Source of the DNA: Hyphococcus sp.
GTDB lineage: Bacteria > Pseudomonadota > Alphaproteobacteria > Caulobacterales > Parvularculaceae
Assembly (NCBI GenBank): GCA_028289605.1
Contig: JANQON010000004.1
Span: 1-64,000 of the forward strand
Length of the DNA: 64,000 nt
Direction of reading: 5' to 3'
The notes beneath the pieces are model-generated. The model did not search any database, was not told the origin of the DNA, and saw only the letters and a list, made by a program, of their open reading frames with translations. Numbering within the stretch: the stretch's first letter is position 1; the number at the start of each line of letters is the position of its first letter. Shown in pieces: positions 7,376-16,489 of this stretch. A program made the position numbers and the translations under genes.

Positions 7376-8620
7376 CTAAACCACAGGGCGCGCGTTGTAG
7401 GTTTCGGCGTCGAGCTCGTTCTCCCACTTGGCGACGGTTGTCGCCACCGCCAGGTCGCCGGTAACGTTCACCACCGTGCGCATCATGTCGAGAATTCTGT
7501 CGAAGGGGAGGATAAAGCCGACTACAATTGCTGTTTGCGCGCCGGACACCCCAATGGATTCCAGGACGGCCGCCAGCAGGAAAAGCGACGCCGACGGCAC
7601 CGACGCGGTGCCGATGGAGACAAGCGTCGTCGTTAAGCCGATGATGAGATAGTCGGAGAATGTCAGCGGCACCCCGAACGCCTGCGCCGCGAACAGCGCG
7701 ACAATGCCCACATAGAGCGCCGTTCCATCCATGTTGACCGTCGCGCCGAGGGGCAACACGGACGACCGTACCGGCGCGCCGATCCCGAGATTTTCATCGG
7801 CCGCCGCCATGGTCACCGGCAGGGTCGCGGCGCTCGACGAAGTGGAATAAGCGACAAGCTGCGGGTCGGCCGCGCCGCGAACGAACGGCATCACCGGCAA
7901 CGCCGCCAGAAAACGAATGAGCCCCCCGTGAACAATGATGATGTGAAGTGCGCAGCCCACGTAAACGGCGACCGCCAACGCGAATACGTTCAAGAGAGTT
8001 GCAGCGCCTTGCGTGCCCGCCACCCAGGCGATCAGCGCAAAGACGCCGATCGGCGCCAGTTCCATCACGAGAAAGGTGACTTTCAGCATCGCCTCGGCGC
8101 CGGCGTTAAACGCATCGCCCAGGATTTTCGCTTTTTCGCCGGCCAGCACAATACCGACGCCGAACAGAATGGCGAACACGATGATCGCCAGAATATTGCC
8201 CTCCGCCAGCGCCGCCACTGGGTTCAGGGGAATAATCGCATACAACCGCTCAAGCAGCGTCAGCGAGGGCCCGAGATCACGCGCTTCGGCGCCGGCGAGA
8301 TCGACGCCGGCGCCGGGCTGCAAAACCGCGCCCATCAAGAGCCCGATACAGATCGCCGCCGCCGTCGTGAAGAGATATAGACCGAACGCCCTAACGCCGA
8401 TGGAGCCCAGCCGCTTCGGATCGCCCATCGCGACAACGCCGGCCACCAGCGTCGTGAAAATCAACGGCACGACCAGCATCCGAATGAGCCGGACAAAAAG
8501 GTCGCCGATCCATCTAATGGAGGCAGCGCCCTCTCCCCAGATCAAGCCGACAATGACGCCGGCGATCAACGCGGCGAAAATCCGCTTCCAGAGTTTTATC
8601 GCGAACCACTTTTTTATCAT
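7376..8620 (-). CDS. Dicarboxylate/amino acid:cation symporter (DAACS family)
   Basis: A 414-residue inner membrane protein from the ATG at 8620 (MIKKWFAIKLW); AAAGGG lies upstream. It has the DAACS pattern: about eight hydrophobic segments, the RLIRMLVVPLIF segment, a serine-rich hairpin near mid-protein (YSTSSSAATLPVT) and the substrate/sodium-site helix with NMDGTALY. The family carries glutamate, aspartate, C4-dicarboxylates or small neutral amino acids with Na+ or H+. It is the last gene of the operon, 16 bases after the 80-residue gene. With a D-aminoacylase and D-amino acid dehydrogenase upstream, it most likely imports the released D-amino acid; that substrate is inferred. Confidence 0.88.
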   Translation of the reverse strand: MIKKWFAIKLWKRIFAALIAGVIVGLIWGEGAASIRWIGDLFVRLIRMLVVPLIFTTLVAGVVAMGDPKRLGSIGVRAFGLYLFTTAAAICIGLLMGAVLQPGAGVDLAGAEARDLGPSLTLLERLYAIIPLNPVAALAEGNILAIIVFAILFGVGIVLAGEKAKILGDAFNAGAEAMLKVTFLVMELAPIGVFALIAWVAGTQGAATLLNVFALAVAVYVGCALHIIIVHGGLIRFLAALPVMPFVRGAADPQLVAYSTSSSAATLPVTMAAADENLGIGAPVRSSVLPLGATVNMDGTALYVGIVALFAAQAFGVPLTFSDYLIIGLTTTLVSIGTASVPSASLFLLAAVLESIGVSGAQTAIVVGFILPFDRILDMMRTVVNVTGDLAVATTVAKWENELDAETYNARPVV

Positions 8621-8636
8621 TTGCGGCCCTTTGCGG

Positions 8637-8879
8637 TTAATCGGTTTGGTGGGGATGAACGGCGCTGACATCGCCCTCGTCGGACTGAGCGGCGCGCTCG
8701 CAGTATCGGGCTTTCATCGCCGCGAATTCCAAATAGGCTTCAATGTCATTGCACGCTAGCAGACGATCTAGATCGCGAAGCGCCAGAATCGCCAGCTCGG
8801 GTGAGCGGCGCCCGTCATCCGACTCGTTTTGGGAAGCGCTAAGCCAACAGGCTAAATTCCGGTATTTGCTGAAAACCAT
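8637..8879 (-). CDS. 80-residue hypothetical protein in the D-amino acid operon
   Basis: An 80-residue protein lying between the D-aminoacylase stop (13 bases before its start) and the symporter (16 bases after its stop). AAGGA with good spacing precedes the ATG, and codon use matches the flanking genes, so it is likely translated. There is no signal peptide. The middle (ELAILALRDLDRLLAC, then EAYLEFAAMKARYCERA) is predicted to be two amphipathic helices with three cysteines in the protein. No family is recognised. Its place inside a tight catabolic operon suggests an accessory or regulatory role. Confidence 0.6.
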   Translation of the reverse strand: MVFSKYRNLACWLSASQNESDDGRRSPELAILALRDLDRLLACNDIEAYLEFAAMKARYCERAAQSDEGDVSAVHPHQTD

Positions 8880-8891
8880 GATCCGTCCTTA

Positions 8892-10478
8892 CTATGGTTC
8901 GTCGCATTGTGCGCGCTTCAACGGCGCGCCTGCGGTTATCGGCGCGACGGTTTCGCCGTCGACTGCCAACGCGCCGTTGACAAACAGATAAACAACGCCT
9001 TCCGACATGCGACGGGGCTCCGCGAAGTCGGCTTTCTCGCCGTATGTTTCAGGATCAAAAATAACAATATCGGCGAAGAATCCTTCACGTATGTAGCCGC
9101 GTCCGCAAAGCTGAAAAACATCGGCGATGAAACCGGAACTGCGGCGTATGAATTCGCTCGGCGATAAAACGTCGCGCTCGACCACATAGCGACGATATTT
9201 TCGCGGGAAACTTCCAAATTTCCGAGGATGGCCGTCGGTGCCGTCCGAGCTTGTGGCCACCCACGGCCGTTTCATAAACGTTTCGATATCGCTCTCTTGC
9301 ATATTGAACGAGGCAACGCGCGCATCGCCCTCCAGCACGATCGCTGTTGCCGCGGCGACTGGCGTCTGGTCCCGTTCGAGCGCAATTTCTCGCAGCGTCC
9401 TGCCCACCAAGGCGTCATCTCCATCAACGATCAACAGCGCTTCGGCGCCGCCGCGTTTGCGGAGGTTCTTCTCCATTTCCGATTGCAGTCTCGATGCAAG
9501 CGCCGGATCGCGAAGCCGCGCGCGCATGTCGTCTGCGGAGCCCGCCTTGGCCCAGTTGGGAACGAGCGCATTCGAAACCCGTGTCCCTGACGCCGACCAC
9601 GGATATTGGTCGGCGCTAATGCGTTGCCCGCTGTCCTGCGCCGCCTCAATCAATTCGATCACATCTTTGCTTTGTCCCCAGACGTCTACGCCAAGCGCCT
9701 TAATGTGGGCGATATGGACCGGCGCGCCGCTCTTCCGTCCAATTTCCAGCGCCTCTTCAATCGACGCCAAGAGCCCGATGGAATAGGAACTCTCGTCGCG
9801 AATGTGGCTGTCGTAGACGCCGCCGTGTCGTGCGGCGACTTTCGACAATTCAATCAGCTCTTGGGTTTTCGCAAATGATCCCGGCGCATAGTAAAGCCCT
9901 GACGAAAGGCCCAGCGCGCCTTCCGACATCGCCTCACGGACCAGAGCGCGCATGCGATCGGGCTCCTGTTCCGTCGGCGCACGGTTCTCTCCGCCGATCA
10001 CTGACCTGCGGACGGTGTTGTGACCGACGAACAGCGCCGCATTCGTTCCGACGCCGTTCGCGGCGAGCGCCCGCAAAGTCGCCGCCGTTTCTGTCGGCCC
10101 CTCGCCGTCATTTCCGGCGAACACCGTCGTCACGCCCTGGGTCAGATAGTTGGCGTTGACGTTGTCGGCGTCGGAGAGGAGGTCCGCCAGCGCGTGGGTA
10201 TGTGGGTCAATAAAGCCAGGAGCGACAATCAGGCTTTGCGCGTCGAGCGTGGTCTCAGCGATGACGTTTTCTAGTTGTGCGTCTCCGACGAACACGATTT
10301 TATCGTCTCGTATGCCGATATCGAGTTCCGAGCCGACGTCGCCTTCCTCACCGGTAAATACAGTTCCGTTAGCAATCAGAAAGTCGACCGACAGACTGTG
10401 CGACGCTTCTTCTTTCGCACAGGCTGCGACGAGGATCGCAACGGCGAACATGTTCAGTCTTTTTGCATGCGCAATCAT
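8892..10478 (-). CDS. Lipoprotein N-acyl-D-amino-acid deacylase
   Basis: A 528-residue amidohydrolase. A lipobox (LVAAC, Cys20) makes it a periplasmic lipoprotein. Metal-site motifs are in order: DPHTHA (His93, His95), SHIRDES, HIAHIKA, and SSDGTDGHPR near the C-terminus, the pattern of D-aminoacylases. The family hydrolyses N-acyl-D-amino acids to the free D-amino acid plus a carboxylate. It starts four bases after the D-amino acid dehydrogenase stop, so the two are translationally linked. The lipid anchor is notable because characterised D-aminoacylases are usually soluble; here deacylation would occur in the periplasm, before import by the symporter. The exact acyl and amino acid specificity cannot be read from the sequence. 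Confidence 0.88.
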   Translation of the reverse strand: MIAHAKRLNMFAVAILVAACAKEEASHSLSVDFLIANGTVFTGEEGDVGSELDIGIRDDKIVFVGDAQLENVIAETTLDAQSLIVAPGFIDPHTHALADLLSDADNVNANYLTQGVTTVFAGNDGEGPTETAATLRALAANGVGTNAALFVGHNTVRRSVIGGENRAPTEQEPDRMRALVREAMSEGALGLSSGLYYAPGSFAKTQELIELSKVAARHGGVYDSHIRDESSYSIGLLASIEEALEIGRKSGAPVHIAHIKALGVDVWGQSKDVIELIEAAQDSGQRISADQYPWSASGTRVSNALVPNWAKAGSADDMRARLRDPALASRLQSEMEKNLRKRGGAEALLIVDGDDALVGRTLREIALERDQTPVAAATAIVLEGDARVASFNMQESDIETFMKRPWVATSSDGTDGHPRKFGSFPRKYRRYVVERDVLSPSEFIRRSSGFIADVFQLCGRGYIREGFFADIVIFDPETYGEKADFAEPRRMSEGVVYLFVNGALAVDGETVAPITAGAPLKRAQCDEP

Positions 10479-10482
10479 CGTC

Positions 10483-11727
10483 TTACGCCGCCTTCCGATC
10501 GAGGAGTGAATCGCGTTCGCCGAGGATCACGTCGTTTGCGATTTTTTCCGCACAGACCGCGGAAAGCGTCCAGCCGAACATGCCGTGCCCGATATTGAGG
10601 AACAGCCGATTCACTTTGGTTTCGCCGACAATCGGCAAGCTGTTTGGCGTTGACGGACGAACGCCGACCCATCTGGAAGATACATTTGAAAAATCGGCCG
10701 CACCGGGAAACGCCTCCGTCGCGCGACGCAGTAACAGATCGGTTCGCCGTTGGGCGACATCGGTTCGTTGCGCGCCGGCGTCTGCGAATCCCGCCACACG
10801 CAGGTTTTCGCCGATACGCGAGTACACCATTTTTCTCGCCAGATCGGTGATCGCAATGCTCGGCGCTCCCTCGGCCGCCGGCGCGGTAATGGAATACCCG
10901 CGGATGGGTTGAACAGGCGCAGCCACGCCCAAAGGACGGAGCAGACGCGGCGCATTCACGCCCATGCAAACGACAACTGCATCTGCGGCAACATCGCCGT
11001 CGTCGGCGGCAACGCCGTACACTTGGTTGTTGCGAGCCAGGATGGCGCGGACGGAAGTGTTCAGCAGAAAATCAACGCCGAATTGGTCGCGCGCCGCGGC
11101 GCCCAGGGAAAGGGCGAAGGTTCGCGCATCTCCAACGTCATCATTGGGGGCGTACAGCCCGCCCGCTATGGCCGAGCCCCGCCAGCAATTCAATGCAGGC
11201 TCCAACGCCAGGCAAGCCGATGTGTCCAGAGGGCGAAGCGCACGCCCCTTTTTGTACGCTTGCTCTGCGCGTGTCGCAGCCCTCTTGAAGTCGTCTTCAC
11301 TGTTGAACAGCACCAGCTTTCCCGCTTTTCGATGGGCAAACTGGACGCCCGCTTGGCGTATCACGCGCTTGAACGCCCCGTCGGAACGTTGCGCAAGTCG
11401 CGCCAAGGCTTCAGCATTCTGACGCGCGGGCCCCGGCGTGCAGTTAACGAGAAACCGGGCGCCCCAGTTGAGAAAGGCTGGATCGAAACTGAGGCCGATT
11501 TTGAAAGCCTCGTCTTTCCCGAGCAAATAGTCAGCCAGGTGACGCAGAACGCCCGGCGATCCCGTGGGAGAGGCGAAATCGTATGAAAGCTGTCCGCCAT
11601 TGGCGAAGCTCGCTTCGCCGGCGAGTTCGCTCCGCCGCTCCATAACGGTGACGTCGCATCCCCGCGACGCCAGCGCATATGCGGTCGTCACGCCGACCAC
11701 GCCCGCTCCGAGGACGACGACCCTCAT
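10483..11727 (-). CDS. dadA: D-amino acid dehydrogenase (DadA-like FAD oxidoreductase)
   Basis: A 414-residue DAO-family flavoprotein. The N-terminal GAGVVG with a following acidic residue binds FAD; ANGGQLS near residue 42 and the segment with FLNWGARFL are typical of DadA. The C-terminal region has GHGMFGWTLS, the second FAD contact. It oxidises D-amino acids to 2-oxo acids and ammonia, passing electrons to the respiratory chain from the inner face of the membrane. Length matches the family (about 415-430). It starts three bases after the M14 peptidase stop. The context, with a D-aminoacylase directly downstream, supports D-amino acid catabolism rather than glycine or sarcosine oxidation. 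Confidence 0.87.
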   Translation of the reverse strand: MRVVVLGAGVVGVTTAYALASRGCDVTVMERRSELAGEASFANGGQLSYDFASPTGSPGVLRHLADYLLGKDEAFKIGLSFDPAFLNWGARFLVNCTPGPARQNAEALARLAQRSDGAFKRVIRQAGVQFAHRKAGKLVLFNSEDDFKRAATRAEQAYKKGRALRPLDTSACLALEPALNCWRGSAIAGGLYAPNDDVGDARTFALSLGAAARDQFGVDFLLNTSVRAILARNNQVYGVAADDGDVAADAVVVCMGVNAPRLLRPLGVAAPVQPIRGYSITAPAAEGAPSIAITDLARKMVYSRIGENLRVAGFADAGAQRTDVAQRRTDLLLRRATEAFPGAADFSNVSSRWVGVRPSTPNSLPIVGETKVNRLFLNIGHGMFGWTLSAVCAEKIANDVILGERDSLLDRKAA

Positions 11728-11730
11728 TGC

Positions 11731-12933
11731 TTAGTCCGCTGGCGCCGGGCGAGCGCTGTCCTCCAGCGACGGATCGCTCGCCAGAAGCGTTTCCATCATC
11801 TCTTCGGCGAAAACAATCGCCGATGCGCGCACAAGACGCCGATCCGTCTGATCGCCCAACTCATAGGTGATGGCCGGCGCGCCGAACCGTCGGTGGATGT
11901 AGTTTTTCGACGTCGCCAATTCTGTGGTTTCGCGTTCGGCTCGTTCGAACTCAAATCCCTCGTCGAGACGTTCGCGGGCGCCGGCGATCCAAAGATCGGT
12001 AAATCTTGGAGGCGTTGTCGCAACGTTTTTGAACTGCGTGTAAAAGACATTCCGATTCGTCGAGTGGAAATCCAGCATAAGCCGAAGCTCGCTTCGCTCG
12101 TCATTGGCGATTTCATCAAGGATCTTCTTAACAGCCTGGGTCTCGGGCTGGGTGAACGGTCCCCAATCGCGGTTGAGGTCAACGCCGTTCACATTATGCC
12201 TCCAGTAGCCATGGGCGACGCCGTCAGGATTTAAGAGCGGGGCGGCGGTGATATGAAACCTCTGCCGAAAAGCGATCGCCAGCGGCGTATCGGCGAATAC
12301 TGTCTCCAGGAACGTCAGCATGGCGAATGCGCCGGTCAGCTCCGGCGGGTGTTGTCGTCCGACGAAAAGAACATGCTCTTTTTTGCCGTCGTCGTCTTCG
12401 GGCGCCGACAGGACGGCTGTCAGCGCCCGCCCCTCGACCGATTCCCCGATTACCGTGGTTTCAAACTGAGCTTCTTCGATAAGGGCGTCGATCCATTTCT
12501 GATAGGCGCCGGTTAGCAGCAGTTCCTGGCCGGCGACAATAAATGGAGAGGACTCCGTGGCTAACCGGAGGATGACTTTCTTTCCCTTGCGACGTTCTTT
12601 GACACGGTCAGGATCGACAAGCGTCCAGCGTGTGGCGTCTTCGCTGCGTTTGGGTCGGTAGCGATGCGCGGCGTCTGAATAGCGCATAACGATTTTGAGA
12701 TCGCCGGGCTGTTTTGGCGTCACGCGAAATGCGTACCACGGGCTCGGATTGATCGGCAGGTTCTCAGGGTCGATGCGAATGTGAAAACTTTTGCGCTTGG
12801 CGACGCATTCCGACATGCGCGCGCCCTCAAACTCCGCATCAAGTTTCGCCAGGTCGTTTTCGCATGCCTCAGCGGCGCCCAACATCGCCGAGAAAACGGC
12901 CAGAAACGCCAGGGACGTCAGTTTAATATTCAT
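11731..12933 (-). CDS. Exported M14-family zinc carboxypeptidase
   Basis: A 400-residue protein from the ATG at 12933, where a clean signal peptide begins (cut near AEA-CEND). An N-terminal beta-rich domain (about 45-135) precedes the peptidase domain, as in bacterial cytosolic-carboxypeptidase-like M14 proteins. Zinc ligands HPPE (His195, Glu198) and His290 (DFHST), the NPDG and LNRDW substrate motifs, and a likely catalytic Glu358 in TYELG are all visible. M14 enzymes remove C-terminal residues, and one branch cuts gamma-D-glutamyl-diaminopimelate bonds in murein peptides. In this operon it would trim imported peptides in the periplasm before deacylation. Three bases separate it from dadA. 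Confidence 0.87.
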   Translation of the reverse strand: MNIKLTSLAFLAVFSAMLGAAEACENDLAKLDAEFEGARMSECVAKRKSFHIRIDPENLPINPSPWYAFRVTPKQPGDLKIVMRYSDAAHRYRPKRSEDATRWTLVDPDRVKERRKGKKVILRLATESSPFIVAGQELLLTGAYQKWIDALIEEAQFETTVIGESVEGRALTAVLSAPEDDDGKKEHVLFVGRQHPPELTGAFAMLTFLETVFADTPLAIAFRQRFHITAAPLLNPDGVAHGYWRHNVNGVDLNRDWGPFTQPETQAVKKILDEIANDERSELRLMLDFHSTNRNVFYTQFKNVATTPPRFTDLWIAGARERLDEGFEFERAERETTELATSKNYIHRRFGAPAITYELGDQTDRRLVRASAIVFAEEMMETLLASDPSLEDSARPAPAD

Positions 12934-13016
12934 CGTCAGCCTGCGAAATATCGTGTGGGGAATTGGGCGACGCCGGACGACATAATACGCAATCGACCGG
13001 CGCCAATGGGAGTAGT

Positions 13017-16000
13017 CTAAAACGCTTTTCGTATGGATCCGTACCAATATCGGCCTCGGCTCGAATGCAGCTCTTCGTAGAATCCGGTTGCGAACTCATC
13101 GGCGAGCGGCGGCTTTTCGTCTGTGATGTTGCGCACGCCGAAACGAAGCCGCGTGTTGGATGCAAGCCCGGCGTCTTCAATCGTGTATTGCAGGTAGAGA
13201 TTGACCGACATCCATTCGTCGACGCGGAAAATTTCTCCATTGGGCCCGGTGACCGAGGTGTCGGTGACGGGACCGATATACCGGCCAAAGGCGCCGGCGC
13301 CTACGGGCCCGTACCGCCATGTGAGCCCGGCGGTGCCGCGCCACTCCGGACGACCGTTTTGCTCAACGAGGGATTCTTGGCCCGGAATGTCGACCTCATC
13401 GCTAATGGCCCCTGATGCGATCGCGGCCAGTAGATCTGCTCCGGCCGCTGACGGATCCTGGAAGAAATCGAGAAGGTGGGCGGCGTTGGCCGAGAAACTA
13501 AAATCACCGAAGCCAGTATCGAAGTCGTAGTGAAGGCCGAAATCCAAGCCCGACGCTTCACGCGGATTTAAGTTGACGTAGTCGTCGGTAACTTCGAGAA
13601 TTTCGCCCGCCGGCGTCAGCCCTGCGGCGGTGAAGAGCGCAATCGTCGCTGCGTCGGGCGCCGCGCGAACGACATTCGGATTCTCGCTTCCCTGCACGCG
13701 CAACAGGTAATCCAGTGAAATCTGGTTCTGATCCCCAAAAATGCCGACGACGTCGGTCTGTTTGATTTTCCAGTAATCAACAGTAACTGTCAGGCCGGAA
13801 CCTTCCGGTTGAAATACGGCTCCGAGCGAGAAGTTCTGATTATTCTCAGGCTGGAGATTGGGGCCGCCCGAGCGCACGCTTTCAACCGAATTGCCGTCGC
13901 AGTCGCCAGTGTCGAACGCGGTCATGTTTGCGCGCGCCGTTGCTTCGCACAAGATCCAGTCTTCGCGGCCGGTGTTGACCCGACGGATGCCGCTGGCGTT
14001 GATTTGTTCCAGGTTCGGCGCCCGAAAGCCGCGGGCGTAGGCGCCGCGGATTTGCAGCCAGGAAACGGGGTACCAAGATACGGCGACTTTCGGTTTCGCG
14101 ACCTCGCCCACGTCCGAATAGCTTTCGAAACGGGCGGCGAGCTGAAGGTCCAGCCTTTGCACGAGGGGAATGCCCATGTCCGGGCTCACGACGGGCACCG
14201 CCGTTTCGACAAAGGCGGAATAGACCGAGCGGGCGCCGTCCGTATCCGGCGTCGGGCTGGTTCCCATCACATCGCTTAGATTGGTGACGCCTGTCACGAC
14301 GTCCGTGAACGTAATCGTGCCGTCGAGACGGTCGTCGCGGTCATCAAGAAACGTCTCCCGTCGCGCTTCGACGCCAATGGCGACGCCGACGCCGCCCGCG
14401 GGAAACTCGAACAGGTCCGCATTGGAAAACTTGATGTCGCCCAGCAGGATCGACGTCTTGCTCCGCCGCGACACGTCAACCATGAAGCTGTCGATGGTCG
14501 CCGGCGAGTTAAAGCCCATATTCGGCGCATTGGTGTCCGTGACATCGCCGCCGATAAACGGGTTATAGGCGTCTGGCGACGACAACGCCAACGCCTGTTG
14601 GAAAAGCGTGTTGCTCACACGGTTCGTGACGCTTTCCGTTGTCGCCTGGGAATACAGCAATGCGCTGTCGATGTCCCAGCCGTTTCCAATATCGCCGCGA
14701 ATGCCGCCAAGAATGCGGAAACTGTCATTGTCCACATTGATTTCGCGCTGCCCGACATCGAGCGGACGCAGGTCGCGAATCTGAAGGTCCACGCCGAAAG
14801 GGTTGTAAAAATTCGACGCGGGCACCACGACGCGGTTGCTGGAAAGCATTTGCGCAGTTTCGCGCCGCCGGAAGAAGCTGGAACGATAGTAGGAAAACTC
14901 TCCGAACAGCTCCAGATCGTTGTTCAGGTCGTGATTGATGAACAAAAAGCCGTTCCCGCGTTTGGTATCGCCGATAAGGTCACGGTAGCGCGCGCGGTCC
15001 AGGCGCAGCGCGGTGTCGATCGACCCGCCGTCGTCGGCGCAGACGCCGCCCGGCAGCGCCACAAGGCATCCTGTAAACGTGTCCGGCTGAATATGAAAAT
15101 CATCGTCGCCGATCGCCGGAATGGTCCCTGCCAGCGATCGAAATTCGCCCCAGGCGGTTTGCGTCGACAAGTTCCGCAATTGCGTATCGCCTTCAAAAGG
15201 CGTTCCAACGAAGAAATCGCGCAGGTCTTCCGTTGACGAATTGAGGAGATCGGTCGCCGGCATGCCGTTTCGATTGAGGAAATTGCCGAAGAAAGAAATA
15301 TTGGTTCGGCCGTCGTTAAAAGTGTGGCCTGCTTCGATCGTAGCGGTCAGTTCGTCCAGGGACGTTCCTTCCGACGTCCCGTATTGAACGGTCCCTGTCA
15401 GCCCTTCGAAATCGTCCTTCAGAACCGTATTGATCACGCCCGCCACCGCGTCGGTGCCGTAGAGCGCCGCGGCGCCGTCCCGCAGCACTTCAACCCGTGA
15501 GATCCCGGTAACCGGAAGCGCATTGGAATTCACGGAATTCACCGGAACGAGGTTTTCAACCTGCGTGCCGGGATGCAGGACGAGGCGGCGGCCGTTCAAG
15601 AGAACAAGCGTGTTGCCGGTGCCGATGGCGCGCAGGTTGATGGAAGACACGTCGCCTTGTGCGCCGTTGACGCCGGTAAACCCGACGCCGTTGAAGGTCG
15701 CCTGACCGATTTGCGGAATGGACGCAAGCAACTCGTCGCCGCTTACCGCACCGGTAAGCGCAATTTCTTCTTCCCCCAGAACCGTCACCGGGAGCGCCCC
15801 GGCGATATCCGCGCCCTTAATCTGCGAGCCCACGACGACGATGACATCCTGGTTTTCGCTCGCGGGCGTTGAATCCTGGGCAATCGCCGCCGTCGCCGCC
15901 AGCGATGAAATCGCCGATGTAAGAAAAAAGCCTGATCGTTTGTTCCGCATGGGTTCGTTCCCTCCCGACGTGTTTTCAACTTTGCGTTGCGATACGATGA

Positions 16001-16322
16001 TCGCGCCGCTTTCCGTCAGGCCGCCCTGCAGGCTCGTACCCTCGAACATTTCGTCGAGAGCCTGTTGAAGCGAATAGGATCCCTTCAACGACTTCGTATC
16101 CACCGCCTTGACATCATCGGTTTGGAAAAGAACGGAACGCCGGCTTGAGCGAGCCAGCAGCTTCACCGCGTCTTCAGCGTTTTGCGCCGCTATGTCGAAT
16201 ACCTGCTGATCGTCCGCCGGCGCCTGCGCAAAAGCGCTGGAACCGAGAAGCAATCCGTAGATAACCGCCAACCACACTACGCACCGAAGCGCCAACCGTA
16301 TTCTTCCCAACCCTGTTGTCAT
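13017..16322 (-). CDS. TonB-dependent receptor with N-terminal STN signalling domain
   Basis: An outer membrane receptor of 1101 residues from the ATG at 16322, where a signal peptide begins (ends SSAFA). An STN domain follows (VFDIAAQNAEDAVKLLA to GAIIVSQRK), the module that contacts a FecR-type anti-sigma factor. Next comes a second, apparently complete signal peptide (MRNKRSGFF to AAIAQ), then the plug (LVLLNGRR, RDGAAALYGTDAVAGVIN) and a 22-strand-type barrel ending in Phe. The second signal peptide has its own strong ribosome binding site (see 15948-15966), so this may be an STN gene fused in frame to a complete receptor gene. It lies behind sigma and fecR and 83 bases before the peptidase, pointing to regulated uptake of a peptide substrate. 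Confidence 0.9.
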   Translation of the reverse strand: MTTGLGRIRLALRCVVWLAVIYGLLLGSSAFAQAPADDQQVFDIAAQNAEDAVKLLARSSRRSVLFQTDDVKAVDTKSLKGSYSLQQALDEMFEGTSLQGGLTESGAIIVSQRKVENTSGGNEPMRNKRSGFFLTSAISSLAATAAIAQDSTPASENQDVIVVVGSQIKGADIAGALPVTVLGEEEIALTGAVSGDELLASIPQIGQATFNGVGFTGVNGAQGDVSSINLRAIGTGNTLVLLNGRRLVLHPGTQVENLVPVNSVNSNALPVTGISRVEVLRDGAAALYGTDAVAGVINTVLKDDFEGLTGTVQYGTSEGTSLDELTATIEAGHTFNDGRTNISFFGNFLNRNGMPATDLLNSSTEDLRDFFVGTPFEGDTQLRNLSTQTAWGEFRSLAGTIPAIGDDDFHIQPDTFTGCLVALPGGVCADDGGSIDTALRLDRARYRDLIGDTKRGNGFLFINHDLNNDLELFGEFSYYRSSFFRRRETAQMLSSNRVVVPASNFYNPFGVDLQIRDLRPLDVGQREINVDNDSFRILGGIRGDIGNGWDIDSALLYSQATTESVTNRVSNTLFQQALALSSPDAYNPFIGGDVTDTNAPNMGFNSPATIDSFMVDVSRRSKTSILLGDIKFSNADLFEFPAGGVGVAIGVEARRETFLDDRDDRLDGTITFTDVVTGVTNLSDVMGTSPTPDTDGARSVYSAFVETAVPVVSPDMGIPLVQRLDLQLAARFESYSDVGEVAKPKVAVSWYPVSWLQIRGAYARGFRAPNLEQINASGIRRVNTGREDWILCEATARANMTAFDTGDCDGNSVESVRSGGPNLQPENNQNFSLGAVFQPEGSGLTVTVDYWKIKQTDVVGIFGDQNQISLDYLLRVQGSENPNVVRAAPDAATIALFTAAGLTPAGEILEVTDDYVNLNPREASGLDFGLHYDFDTGFGDFSFSANAAHLLDFFQDPSAAGADLLAAIASGAISDEVDIPGQESLVEQNGRPEWRGTAGLTWRYGPVGAGAFGRYIGPVTDTSVTGPNGEIFRVDEWMSVNLYLQYTIEDAGLASNTRLRFGVRNITDEKPPLADEFATGFYEELHSSRGRYWYGSIRKAF
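15948..15966 (-). promoter_or_regulatory. Internal ribosome binding site and start inside the TonB receptor gene
   Basis: GGGAGGG (15960-15966 on the complementary strand) stands nine bases before an in-frame ATG at 15950. That ATG begins a typical signal peptide. Initiation here would give a receptor of about 977 residues that lacks the STN domain. The site is stronger than the one visible at the upstream start. Confidence 0.6.
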
Positions 16323-16489
16323 GGCGTTCGTCGTCGCTTTGCGAGACGGCCATGTTAACCCGTCCGTGCGAGGAGAGAAAACCGCCAGTGGCGAACCGCA
16401 AAAAGTTTTTGGGAGGAGAATCTGTTGCAATTTTACGTCACCGCATCGCAACAAGGCGGCGGCTCAGGCCAAGCCGCCGCTGCTTCAGC

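Noticed and set aside
8013-8759. Plus-strand frame of 248 codons opposite the symporter
   Set aside because: The symporter frame has the full DAACS pattern; the opposite frame lacks membrane features and has a Ser/Ala/Pro-rich shadow composition.
10750-11586. Long open frame on the plus strand (278 codons) over the dadA gene
   Set aside because: It is antisense to dadA, which shows clear FAD motifs; high GC gives long shadow frames.
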